From Myxococcales bacterium (GTDB lineage: Bacteria; Myxococcota_A; UBA9042), in NCBI GenBank assembly GCA_009692465.1, contig SHZD01000002.1:22376-86375 (forward strand): a stretch of DNA of 64,000 nucleotides, written 5' to 3'. Both the position numbers and the translations under genes were made by a program. Shown piece after piece: positions 16,742-25,520 of the stretch (its first letter is position 1; every line of letters starts with the position of its first letter). The notes below the pieces were generated by a model, which was given only the letters and a program-made list of their open reading frames with translations, searched no databases and had not been told where the DNA came from.

Positions 16742-17506
16742 ATGCCTGCGCCCGTAGCGAAGGGTTTTCTAGCCCGAAATTGGTGGACGATGCTCGGCAT
16801 CGCGCTGGTCGCCAATGTGGTCTTGGTGGCGACCATCTTGGCCGAACCTGATCGGTCGCGCACCCCTAGAATTGCACAAGAAAGTGGTGAGTCGACGGCT
16901 GCCGGCGCATCGGAGGCAGAGCTGGCTGCGCCAACCACCAGCCATTCGCCCCAAACGGGCACGCCGGAGCCAGATCTGCGGCTGCCTGGTTACCTGCCGC
17001 CACTCAAGGGCATGCCTGCGCCGCAAGCTGTCGCGCAACCAGCGCAGCCTGCGCCTCAAGAGCCCAACGTCAGTCCATCCTTGCCGGCGCCCAGTCCCCA
17101 ATTGCAGACCGGCATGGCGATGGTCGACGAGTTGACCGTGCGCTTGAACGCACACCTGGATCGCATCGACGCGGCGACGGACAAGACCGCCGCGCTCGAG
17201 GAACTCAATCGGGACTTCAACGAGATCGCGCGCAGTCTAGGCTCCCGGATGCAACAACTGCAGCTCGAAAAATGGCCCAATGAGGACCAGCAGCGGCTGC
17301 GCACGTACGCCGAGACCAAATTAATGCCGACCATTGAGCGCATGCAGCGCCTGACCAATCTGCTTGGAGTGAGCGACGAGGACACGGTGGAGCACGGTAA
17401 TCCCCTCGAGGAGCAGTTGGATGGCACCCCTGCCGATGCCGAAGAATCAGAGCCGGTACAGGCTCCGCTGGTGCCGATCGACCCCGCGCCGGCCGTGGAT
17501 CGCTAG
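16742..17506 (+). CDS. Single-pass membrane protein with Pro/Ala linker and helical C-terminus
   Basis: The predicted product is 254 residues. I use ATG 16742, which has GGAG six bases upstream; the track ORF starts 20 codons earlier. Residues about 15-33 (MLGIALVANVVLVATIL) form one membrane segment. A Pro/Ala/Gln-rich linker follows to about residue 115. The last domain (DELTVRLNAHLDRIDAATDK through ERMQRLTNLLG) is strongly helical and likely a coiled coil. I do not recognise a family. It looks like an envelope-spanning or scaffold protein. Confidence 0.75.
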   Translation: MPAPVAKGFLARNWWTMLGIALVANVVLVATILAEPDRSRTPRIAQESGESTAAGASEAELAAPTTSHSPQTGTPEPDLRLPGYLPPLKGMPAPQAVAQPAQPAPQEPNVSPSLPAPSPQLQTGMAMVDELTVRLNAHLDRIDAATDKTAALEELNRDFNEIARSLGSRMQQLQLEKWPNEDQQRLRTYAETKLMPTIERMQRLTNLLGVSDEDTVEHGNPLEEQLDGTPADAEESEPVQAPLVPIDPAPAVDR

Positions 17507-17660
17507 CTCGCCCCGCCGGGTTGGCCAATTGGACCCTGAACTGTTAGCGCAGTGCTTGTCTGCCGATTATCGCCAAGCAGCGCACGCATCTGCCGCCAGA
17601 CCACTCACTTGACACCTCCGGCAGCACCGCGCTAAGTCCGGTTGGCGCCGCAGCAATCGG

Positions 17661-20132
17661 TTGGACCCCGCCGAATGCACGCGCCTGAGGTTTGCCCTGT
17701 CCTCGCCCACACTTGGTCTTCGCCCATTGGCGCTGAGCGTGCTCCTGCTGTCGTTGGCGGCGCTGGCCCTTGAGCTGCTGATTACGCGGATATTCTCAGC
17801 AACACTATATTATCACTATGCATTTTTGGTGTTGTCGCTGGCAATGCTCGGTCTGAGTGCCGGCGGTCTATGGGTGTACCTGCGCGATCCGCCCAAGCTG
17901 GGCTTGGGTCAGCGACTGGCCCACTTGGCCGTTGGATTTGCCCTATCGGCGGTGCTAGCCACCGGTCTGCACTTGTGGCTGCCGCACGGTTCGCTGCCCG
18001 AGGCGTTGCACTTGTTTGTCAACTACGTGGCCTTTGCGGTGCCGTTTGGCTTTGCCGGCGCGTTTTTCGCCGATGCATTTGCCGAAAATCAACAGGCGAT
18101 CGGCAAACTGTATGCCGCTGATTTGATTGGCGCTGCGCTAGGGGCAGCGGCCGCGGCTGGCTTGCTGGCGGTGCTCGATGGCCCCAGCGCGGTCATCGCC
18201 GTCGCCTTGGTCGGCCTGCTGCCAGCCTTAATCTTGCCCGAGCGCCGGGCGTGGCCCAGTGGGGTTGCCGCCTTGCTTTTGGTCGGGCTGGCCCTAAATT
18301 TGACCTCGCCATGGTTTCGAATTCGTTGGGTAAAGGGTCGGCCATGGGCGATGCAGCAGACCACGCTCGAGCGTTGGAACGCGTTCAGCTACATTCAAGT
18401 CGAGGCCGAGCGCGCGCCCGGCTACCCATCGTGGGGGGCCAAACCGCGGCCCACCGATCCTAAGGTCCGTTTTGTCAATTTGTCGATTGATGCGGGCGCC
18501 GGCACCTGGGCTGTTCAGCGCAGCGACGACCGCACCGGTCTCAGCTATCTCGAAACCGACGTCGCCAACTTTGCCTACCACGCGCGGACGCCCGAAACCG
18601 TACTGACTATCGGCGTGGGCGGCGGTCGCGACATCGCCACTGCCCTCTATTTTGGCGCCAAACAAGTGACAGGCGTCGAGATCAACCCGATTTTTGACGA
18701 ACTGCTGCGCACGCGTTTCGCTCAGTTCACCGGCCACCTCGCCACCGATCCGCGGGTGCGGGTGGTCATCGATGAAGGGCGTTCGTGGCTGCAAGCGTCC
18801 GGCCAGTCCTTTGATCTGATTCAAATGTCGCTGGTCGACACCTGGGCGGCAACGGCGGCCGGGGCCTATGTGCTGTCGGAAAATACGCTTTACACCGTTG
18901 AAGCGATGCAGACATTTTTGCAGCACCTGACGCCGAACGGCATGGTGGCCATTTCGCGTCACAGTTTCGTGCCGCCCAATCAATTGCTGCGAGTGGTGAC
19001 CACTGCCCGCGAAGCGATGCGCCAAATGGGGATCGCCGACTTTGGCGAGCGCGTCGCCGTGTTGCGCATGGAGCACCATCGCAACGAGGGCACCGGGGTG
19101 TGCCTGCTCAAGCGCAATCCATTTACCGCCGGCGAAGTTGCGGCGCTGCGGCAGGCGGCGACGGCGATGGGCATGGAGGTCGTGTACCTGCCCCGCGAGC
19201 CAACCGCCGACACGTTGAGCGCGAAGATCTATCGCCAATTCATCCTGACCGCCGATCCGGCGCCGCTGTTGGCCGCTTACCCCTACGATCTGGAGCCGTC
19301 GACCGACGATTGGCCCTTCTTTTTCCACATTTCGCGCCTTGCGGACATCGTCAAGTCTGGATTCGGGTTTGCCAAAGTGGCGTCGCTGGGGCCGGCTCAA
19401 GAACAAAATATCCACGCCGTCGCGCTGCTATTTCAGGTTCTGGTCTTGGTGACGCTGCTGACGGCGGCGGTGATTCTGTGGCCGCTGCTGCGCGGGCTGC
19501 GCGCGAGAGGTCAAGCGAGCGGTCACAATTCGGCACCCTTGCGCTGGCGATTGACCTATTTCGCCGCGCTCGGTGGCGGGTTCATGTTTGTCGAAGTGCC
19601 GTTAGTGCAACGCTTTGCCGTCTACTTGGGCCACCCGATCTTGGCCTTGGCCGTGGTGTTGTCGGCGCTGCTGCTGTTTTGCGGACTGGGCGCGCTGTGG
19701 CTCGGTAGCGTTGCGGAACATCAACTTGCGCGGCTGCGCATGCCGTTGCTGCTAGCGATTGCCGCCCTGACCATCGGCGGCGCTTTGGGGCTCGATTCGG
19801 CACTTGCGGCGGGTCGCGCTTTCCCGACTGCAGTGCGAATCGCCATTTCGGTCGCGCTTTTGGCCCCCGCTGGTTTGCTGCTCGGCACCGCGTTTCCCTT
19901 GGGAGTGCGCACCCTTTTGGGCGCGCGGCCGCACGAGTTGGCGTGGCACTGGGGGGTGAACGGCGCATGCGGAGTGCTCGGTTCGGTGGCAGTGATGGCG
20001 TTGGCCATTTACACCGGCTTTGCCGCGGCGCTGGTGCTGGGCGCGGCCATGTATTTGCTGGCGGCGTTGGCTATGCGCAGAGCGCTGGTTGGCGAATTAC
20101 CCAGTAGTTCTCTAGATATCCCGCAGCAGTAG
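17661..20132 (+). CDS. Membrane-embedded spermidine-synthase-like protein
   Basis: The 823-residue protein is a fusion of membrane domains and an SAM-binding domain. Residues 15-215 hold about seven hydrophobic helices. The central soluble part has the spermidine synthase/methyltransferase fold, with VLTIGVGGGRDI near residue 315, VTGVEINPIF, an Asp-rich DEGRSWL, and FDLIQMSLVDTWA. The C-terminal third returns to the membrane with about six or seven helices. Fused spermidine-synthase/transporter-like proteins are known in many bacteria; whether this one makes a polyamine is uncertain. The start is TTG 17661 with a weak ribosome site. It converges with the next gene, with repeat B3 between them. 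Confidence 0.85.
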   Translation: MDPAECTRLRFALSSPTLGLRPLALSVLLLSLAALALELLITRIFSATLYYHYAFLVLSLAMLGLSAGGLWVYLRDPPKLGLGQRLAHLAVGFALSAVLATGLHLWLPHGSLPEALHLFVNYVAFAVPFGFAGAFFADAFAENQQAIGKLYAADLIGAALGAAAAAGLLAVLDGPSAVIAVALVGLLPALILPERRAWPSGVAALLLVGLALNLTSPWFRIRWVKGRPWAMQQTTLERWNAFSYIQVEAERAPGYPSWGAKPRPTDPKVRFVNLSIDAGAGTWAVQRSDDRTGLSYLETDVANFAYHARTPETVLTIGVGGGRDIATALYFGAKQVTGVEINPIFDELLRTRFAQFTGHLATDPRVRVVIDEGRSWLQASGQSFDLIQMSLVDTWAATAAGAYVLSENTLYTVEAMQTFLQHLTPNGMVAISRHSFVPPNQLLRVVTTAREAMRQMGIADFGERVAVLRMEHHRNEGTGVCLLKRNPFTAGEVAALRQAATAMGMEVVYLPREPTADTLSAKIYRQFILTADPAPLLAAYPYDLEPSTDDWPFFFHISRLADIVKSGFGFAKVASLGPAQEQNIHAVALLFQVLVLVTLLTAAVILWPLLRGLRARGQASGHNSAPLRWRLTYFAALGGGFMFVEVPLVQRFAVYLGHPILALAVVLSALLLFCGLGALWLGSVAEHQLARLRMPLLLAIAALTIGGALGLDSALAAGRAFPTAVRIAISVALLAPAGLLLGTAFPLGVRTLLGARPHELAWHWGVNGACGVLGSVAVMALAIYTGFAAALVLGAAMYLLAALAMRRALVGELPSSSLDIPQQ

Positions 20133-20207
20133 TTCCGCGCGGTCGCCATTGCCCGACGCTGGTGAACCTGGGAACTCAGGTTGCGGCCGCTATCACTTCG
20201 GCTCTAG

Positions 20208-20406
20208 GAGCCTGTCGGAAATCAATCGGTTGTGAAATGTCTATCAGGTTATAGACAATGAATCTAGTACGATCCAACGGGCTCCTAGCCAGTCAACTAT
20301 TCTCAACTGTCCGAGAACTGCCCAGAGTGAATCCGTGCAGTTTCGGACAGTTGCCGCCGTCTAGCCAGACGGCGCTAGGAGCGAGTCGGAATTCTCCGAC
20401 ACGCTC
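20208..20406 (-). mobile_element. Family B 199-bp miniature element, copy 3 (inverted)
   Basis: This is the reverse orientation of copies 1 and 2, again exactly 199 bp between CTAG at 20204-20207 and 20407-20410. Its ends are GAGCCTGTCGG and CCGACACGCTC, and the palindrome GCCGTCTAGCCAGACGGC and the ACTGTCC...GGACAGT hairpin are present. It occupies the gap between two convergent genes. The remaining 60 bases to the next stop hold nothing recognisable. Confidence 0.85.
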
Positions 20407-20471
20407 CTAGGCGCAGGCTGCACCAAGGCCCGGACAGTTCGTCAACCAAAGCAACAATTCCCAGCAGTTGC

Positions 20472-21758
20472 CTAGTGGCCCATTAGCGATTGGCACCAGG
20501 CAAGGTTTGCTTGAGCCAGACGCAGGCTTTCGCCGCGCTGGATCGCCTGCGCAAAAGCCGGCGCCGCTTGGTCACAGCGGCCCTCCCGCGCCCACAACAC
20601 GCCCGCCACAAAGCTAGCTGGATAGGTCGGATCCGCCGCCACCATGGTCTGGATCAGCTCCAGCTTGCGCTCGACCCGCAGGCCGGCGTGGGCCTCAATG
20701 CGAAAACGCAGCAGCAGCGCTTGCAGGTCGGTGGCAAGGTGCGGAGCTTGCCGCACCCGCACGGCGAACTGCAAAAAGCGCGACTGAGCGAGCGCTTGCA
20801 CCACCAGTTGGGCCGCCACAGTCAAGCCCTGCCCCTGTCCTTGCCCCTGTGAGTGCGCAGCAAGCCCAGAGTCCGCCAACAGCTTGATCAAGCCCGGCGC
20901 CAGCGCCTGCAGGGCAGCTGCCTGCGGATCCGCCATCCCATCACGAACTTGCACTTGCCGTAGCTGAGCGCCTGCGACCACTTGGCCAAAAATGTGAGCG
21001 ACGTCGCGCCCCCAACGCACGGCCATGGCCTGCACAGCTTGAACACCATGCAGTTCAGCGATGGTGCGCACCGTCTCTTCAATTTGACCTAGAATCTGCC
21101 GCGCTTGGCTGTCGTGTTGGACCTGTACCGTACCCATTTGCGCTTCGAGCGCCAGCCACTGGGCGACGTTCTTGCGCAAGCCAGCTTCTTGGCCGCGGGC
21201 TTGCTCGGTCTGCCGGCCGGCGTCAGCGGCGAGCAGTCGATCATCGCGCCGCACGATTTCATCCAGTTCGCGCTCGTCACTGTGCCAAAAGGTCAGCTGC
21301 AGTTGCGGCTGTAGCTCCCGTTTGACCCCTGGTGCCACCGCGATCGCCAGCGCGCAAGTCGCCACCAACAGGGCCAATGTCGTCGCCACCAATCCGCGCG
21401 GAGGGATCAAGGCCGGCTCAATCAGACCGTCGCTTGCGGCAGTTTGGGCACCGTCCGCTGGCGCTGCGTCTGCTGATTGCGCCCTTGCGGCGGCCGGCGG
21501 TTCCACTGGTCCAGCCGCAGTTCCAGTCTCAGCTCCAGCCGCAGTTCCAGTCCCAGCTCCAGTCTCGGCTCCAGTCTCGGCTCCAGTCTCAGCTCCAGTC
21601 CCAGCTCCAGTCTCGGCTCCAGTCTCGGCTCCAGTCTCGGCTCCAGTCTCAGCTCCAGTCTCAGCTCCAGTCCCAGCTTCAGCCACAGATTCACTTGCAG
21701 GTTCAGCCACAGGCGTCTGCGGCAATTCGGGCTCTGGCGTCATCGGGTCGTCGGACAT
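20472..21758 (-). CDS. Membrane-anchored protein with (ETGA)n repeat
   Basis: The predicted product is about 428 residues from ATG 21758. The track ORF extends 79 codons upstream, but that part overlaps the TlpA gene out of frame and looks non-coding. The N-terminal 75 residues are acidic and contain tandem E-T-G-A tetrapeptides. One membrane segment (GLVATTLALLVATCALAIAVAP) follows near residue 115. The C-terminal ~290 residues are helical (KRELQPQLQLTF onward) with no family I recognise. The start overlaps the upstream tlpA-like gene by 19 bases, so they are probably cotranscribed. Confidence 0.75.
   Translation of the reverse strand: MSDDPMTPEPELPQTPVAEPASESVAEAGTGAETGAETGAETGAETGAETGAGTGAETGAETGAETGAGTGTAAGAETGTAAGPVEPPAAARAQSADAAPADGAQTAASDGLIEPALIPPRGLVATTLALLVATCALAIAVAPGVKRELQPQLQLTFWHSDERELDEIVRRDDRLLAADAGRQTEQARGQEAGLRKNVAQWLALEAQMGTVQVQHDSQARQILGQIEETVRTIAELHGVQAVQAMAVRWGRDVAHIFGQVVAGAQLRQVQVRDGMADPQAAALQALAPGLIKLLADSGLAAHSQGQGQGQGLTVAAQLVVQALAQSRFLQFAVRVRQAPHLATDLQALLLRFRIEAHAGLRVERKLELIQTMVAADPTYPASFVAGVLWAREGRCDQAAPAFAQAIQRGESLRLAQANLAWCQSLMGH
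21518..21683 (-). repeat. 12-bp in-frame minisatellite, about 13 units
   Basis: The plus-strand unit agtctcggctcc, with ctc/cgg/ccc variation, repeats about 13 times and encodes E-T-G-A or A-G-T-G-A variants on the minus strand. Unit length is a multiple of three. Confidence 0.9.
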
Positions 21759-22417
21759 TGGGCCGCCAGCCAGCGTCGCATTTTGGCACTGGTCCATTTC
21801 TGCCCCGCAACAAAGCGCGCTCGCACCTTGCCCTCGCTCAGCACCCACGTTTCGGGCAGTTTTTCGCTGCCAAACCGCACCCGCAACATCTTGTCGGCCT
21901 GACCAGATTGGCCTTGCGGATCGCGCAACCAACTGCCCGAGGGCGGCGCGATAGTTGCCAGCGTCCGCTGCAGCGTGGAGTCCGCTGCCGCCCACTCATC
22001 GTCGTACGACACCGCCACCACTTTGCAATTGCGGCCCTCGGCACTGTCGGCTAATGCCGCGATTTCAGGCAGTTCGTCGATGCACGGCGGGCACCACGAG
22101 GCCCAAAAATGCAGCAGCACCGTGTCGTGCTTGGCCAGCAATTCGCGCAGCGAGGTCGTTTTGGCTGCGGCAGCGCCGATCGGACGCAGTTCTAGCGCCA
22201 CGTCGAGCTCGCCGGCCTGCAGCGGCCGGTCAAAAGTCTCCGCCCCAAGCTCGGAGGCTATGCGAACCGCGCGCGTGTGACTGGCGGCTGGTGTCACGAC
22301 CCGCCACCCAACCAAGGCCATGGCAAGGACCACTAACCCAAAGCCTAAGCGCGTTCGATAGGCGGGCAACACTGCCGGTGTCAGCGACGGAGTGGATGGG
22401 GCTGCGGGTGAAGTCAT
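21740..22417 (-). CDS. TlpA-type membrane-anchored thioredoxin
   Basis: The ~225-residue protein starts at ATG 22417 (the track TTG is three codons earlier). An N-terminal membrane segment (GFGLVVLAMALVGWRVV) is followed by a thioredoxin-fold domain with the active site WCPPC in HFWASWCPPCIDELPEIAAL and a later LPETWVL cis-Pro segment. It should act as a periplasmic thiol-disulfide oxidoreductase, probably a reductant for cytochrome c maturation or other exported thiols. The active site is intact. Confidence 0.9.
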   Translation of the reverse strand: MTSPAAPSTPSLTPAVLPAYRTRLGFGLVVLAMALVGWRVVTPAASHTRAVRIASELGAETFDRPLQAGELDVALELRPIGAAAAKTTSLRELLAKHDTVLLHFWASWCPPCIDELPEIAALADSAEGRNCKVVAVSYDDEWAAADSTLQRTLATIAPPSGSWLRDPQGQSGQADKMLRVRFGSEKLPETWVLSEGKVRARFVAGQKWTSAKMRRWLAAQCPTTR

Positions 22418-22632
22418 CGTCGCCAAAGGCTGTGGGTCGGCCTGCCGCCGATTTTGACCGGTTCTGCGCCTTACAGCAAGCGCCGCGTGGTGTTCAGATC
22501 CAGCTACTGAGCTTGAATGCTCCGCAATGTCACAGACTTTTCAGGCTGAGAGGCGCTCGTTGGCCGGCGCTACCCAACCGCACGTGAAACAGGCACCATC
22601 GCGGCCCGCCCACTCGAGGCGGCTGCGCAAAC

Positions 22633-24252
22633 ATGCAACGACATCAGGGGCGCACCGCCCGCCAAACCCGCATCGTAGCTACGATTGGCCGCGCCCCCGA
22701 TGGCGACTGGCCGCCGTTTTTGAGCCAGCTGTGCGCGGCCGGCGCCGACGTCTTGCGCCTCAATTTCTCCCATGCCGATGCCGATTACGCCAAGGAACGC
22801 GTGGTGTTGCAATGGGCAAATCAACCGACCCCCAACCTTGAAGCTCCGCGTGTCGCCACCATGGCCGACTTGCAGGGTCCCAAATGCCGCATCGGCGCTC
22901 TGGGCTCGGACGGCTTGACGCTGATCGAAGGGGGTCTGGTTGCCCTAGTTGCCGATTCGGATTCAGACACCGCGATTGCCGCCACGGCCGCCATCGGCGT
23001 TGGCGTCATCGTGCCAGTCCCGCAACCGACCGCCGGCTGTCTGATCAATGGGTTGCGCGCCTATTTGGCTGAACATCCCGATGAGCAGCCGACAATTCTG
23101 TTTGGCGACGGTGACTTGGTGGTTCAAGTGAGCCATTTGCTTGGCGACGCCGTGATCACCACCGTGGTCGCGGGGGGCGTCCTAGGGAGCAAGAAAGGGC
23201 TGACGGTGCGCGAGATCGATCTCGATCTGGATCCGTTTCCTGAAAAGGACCAAAACGACCTGTTGTTTGCGCTGGATCACGCGGTCGATTTCGTCGCGCT
23301 GTCGTTTGTCCGCAGCCCCGCCGACCTGCACCGGGTCCGCGCCTTTATCGACCTCAACCTGCGCGCTGGTCATCCGGCCCCGCGCTTAGTGGCGAAGATA
23401 GAAACGCTTGCCGCCGTCCACAACATCGAACCCATCTTGCAGGCGGCCGACGGCATCATGGTTGCCCGCGGCGATTTGGGTTTGCAGCTTGGTTTTGACG
23501 AAGTGCCCGCGGTGCAAAAGTTTTTGGTCGATGCCGCCCGCCGCCATGGGCGTCCGTGCATTGTCGCTACCCAGATGCTCGAGTCGATGATCACGGCGAC
23601 CCTGCCAACGCGTGCCGAAGCGACCGATGTTTTCAATGCGATTCTCGACGGCGGCGACGCGGTCATGCTGTCCGGCGAAACGTCGGTTGGGTCTCGGCCG
23701 TGTCTAGTGGTGCAAACTATGGACCAAATTGCGCGCAAAGCAGAGCAATTTCGTAGTGCTCAGCGCCATACCCGTCCATCGTTGGCGTTGCCGCCGGCGG
23801 AGAATTCGGGCCACGTCGAGCGCATCAATGCCGAGTTTGCGCGCACGGCAGTTCAGTTTGCCGAAAGCCTACCGGCGTTCGCCATCGCTTGTTTTACCCG
23901 AACTGGCAATACGCCGGAACGCATTAGTCGCTTTCGCCCGCCGGTCCCGATCATGGCGTTTTGTGCCACCGAGCGCACCGCTCGCCAGAGCTTGTTGTAC
24001 TGGGGAGTTCACCCCTTTGTTCTTCAAGGGTTTGATGCTAAACAGGATCGCATGGCCATGATGGTCCAACGCGCGCGCACGATCTTGCGCGAGCATTACC
24101 ACATGGGTGCTGGCGATGCCTTGGTTCTGACCGCCGGGGTCGACTGGGTGCGCGGCGGCACTAACGTGCTGCAAGTGTTGATCGAAGACCACGCGGCTGC
24201 GGTGGTGGCTAGCGATCTGGTCAACGGGGTTGGCGAGGCATCGCCGAATTAG
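22633..24252 (+). CDS. pyk: Pyruvate kinase
   Basis: The 539-residue protein catalyses PEP + ADP to pyruvate + ATP in glycolysis. Visible signatures are TRIVATIGRAP at the N-terminus, DVLRLNFSHAD, PKCRIGAL, KLTVRE-type GLTVREIDLDLDPFPEKDQNDLLFAL, the active-site VAKIETLAAVHN, GIMVARGDLG near residue 276, and QMLESMI followed by RAEATDVFNAILDGGDAVMLSGET. The length is slightly above the usual ~470-480, mainly from an N-terminal B-domain region of unusual sequence (residues 75-150). The start ATG 22633 lacks a strong ribosome site. It is divergent from the TlpA gene. Confidence 0.95.
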   Translation: MQRHQGRTARQTRIVATIGRAPDGDWPPFLSQLCAAGADVLRLNFSHADADYAKERVVLQWANQPTPNLEAPRVATMADLQGPKCRIGALGSDGLTLIEGGLVALVADSDSDTAIAATAAIGVGVIVPVPQPTAGCLINGLRAYLAEHPDEQPTILFGDGDLVVQVSHLLGDAVITTVVAGGVLGSKKGLTVREIDLDLDPFPEKDQNDLLFALDHAVDFVALSFVRSPADLHRVRAFIDLNLRAGHPAPRLVAKIETLAAVHNIEPILQAADGIMVARGDLGLQLGFDEVPAVQKFLVDAARRHGRPCIVATQMLESMITATLPTRAEATDVFNAILDGGDAVMLSGETSVGSRPCLVVQTMDQIARKAEQFRSAQRHTRPSLALPPAENSGHVERINAEFARTAVQFAESLPAFAIACFTRTGNTPERISRFRPPVPIMAFCATERTARQSLLYWGVHPFVLQGFDAKQDRMAMMVQRARTILREHYHMGAGDALVLTAGVDWVRGGTNVLQVLIEDHAAAVVASDLVNGVGEASPN

Positions 24253-24380
24253 CGTTTGGCCACTCAAGGGTCCATTGCCCGCGCCAAAATCACCGCCGCC
24301 CCGCTTTGCTCTTGCCAACCCCACGTTTTCTCGCTACACCCAAGGCTAGCCTGCCAGTGTGCGGCCCCTCGGCAAGACGG

Positions 24381-25427
24381 ATGCACGTATCGCCTTTTTC
24401 GCTTCGCCGTCTCGCCTTGTTCGGGGCGATGTTGACCGGTTGGAGCGCTTGTTCGGACTCCAAAGCTGGGCCATCTGTCGGTTCAAAGGCAGTGGCCGCC
24501 GGCGACACCACAGGGACCGAGTCCGGCGACGGCATCGGCGGGGACGGCAGCGGCAATACTGGCAACGGCAACGGCGACAGCAGCGGTGGCTCTGGCTATT
24601 CGGCGCTCGACCCGGCGGTCAAGGGCAATTGGATGAAGCCGATTTTGGGCAATTGCATCAACGCCGAAGAGTGGTTGGTGTTGGCGCCACCCGAGACGCT
24701 AGTGCGCACGCTCATCGATCGCAACGACTGCGGGCCCCATTCGTTGGCTAAAGTCGCCGGGACTATGAAGATCCTGCCCAATCAGATCCTCGAGCTGACG
24801 TTTCAGGATAAGGCCGCTTATCAACAATGGAAACGCACCGCGGCGGTCCTCGATTCTGTGGTCGGCGTGCCCGAGCCGCAATTGGCGGACCCCAACTACA
24901 AGCGTGGCAAGCGCGGCCTGACGATGCTCGCGTTCGTGCGCGGGACCACGGGCGGCCCCTTTGTGCGCAGTGACATCCATCAAACCGTTATCGAAAAGCC
25001 CAAACCTTTGGATACCAAGACCACCACCAATGTCCAGCTTTTGATATCGCCGCCGCCCGATACTGCTCAAGATGGCCAGGCCTGCACGATGAGCGCGACC
25101 ATTTCGGCCCAATACGAGCCGGGCGGCACCGAAAAGATCACCTACGGCAGCGAAAAACTGGACTTGCCGTGCCATTTTTCCGTCGACAAGAACACCGGTT
25201 GGCTGCGCATCGTCGCCGACGGCCATGAGACTTCGCTGGCCTGGGACAAGCTATTTGAATCCAAAGGCTTGTGGAAAAAATACTCGAGCCAAGTGGGTCA
25301 ATTGCTCTACGACAGCTTTCGGCCCAACTTGCTCCAACCGCCTGAACAGCGCGGGGTCTTAGTGTCGCTGGCAACGCTGGGCTGGTACTACGAATTCATC
25401 AACGAAGCGCCAACTTCGGTCAAGTAG
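24381..25427 (+). CDS. Lipoprotein of unknown function
   Basis: The predicted product is about 348 residues. I use ATG 24381, which gives a proper lipoprotein signal (basic MHVSPFSLRRLALF, hydrophobic core, lipobox WSAC); the track TTG is 25 codons upstream. A Gly/Asn/Ser/Asp-rich linker covers residues 25-75, then a globular domain of ~270 residues with no family I recognise. Four Cys in the globular part could form disulfides. It probably follows pyk by chance; the gap is 128 bases. Confidence 0.75.
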   Translation: MHVSPFSLRRLALFGAMLTGWSACSDSKAGPSVGSKAVAAGDTTGTESGDGIGGDGSGNTGNGNGDSSGGSGYSALDPAVKGNWMKPILGNCINAEEWLVLAPPETLVRTLIDRNDCGPHSLAKVAGTMKILPNQILELTFQDKAAYQQWKRTAAVLDSVVGVPEPQLADPNYKRGKRGLTMLAFVRGTTGGPFVRSDIHQTVIEKPKPLDTKTTTNVQLLISPPPDTAQDGQACTMSATISAQYEPGGTEKITYGSEKLDLPCHFSVDKNTGWLRIVADGHETSLAWDKLFESKGLWKKYSSQVGQLLYDSFRPNLLQPPEQRGVLVSLATLGWYYEFINEAPTSVK

Positions 25428-25520
25428 AACGCCCGCGCAGTCCATACTGAGGGTCATCGCGGTCCGCGTAAGCGCCAAGTCGCGCTCCATAGCGTCTTGG
25501 TGGCTGAGTCGGCTAAACGG

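Noticed and set aside
21759-21995. 79-codon N-terminal extension of the ETGA protein
   Set aside because: It overlaps the TlpA gene out of frame and has no coding character.
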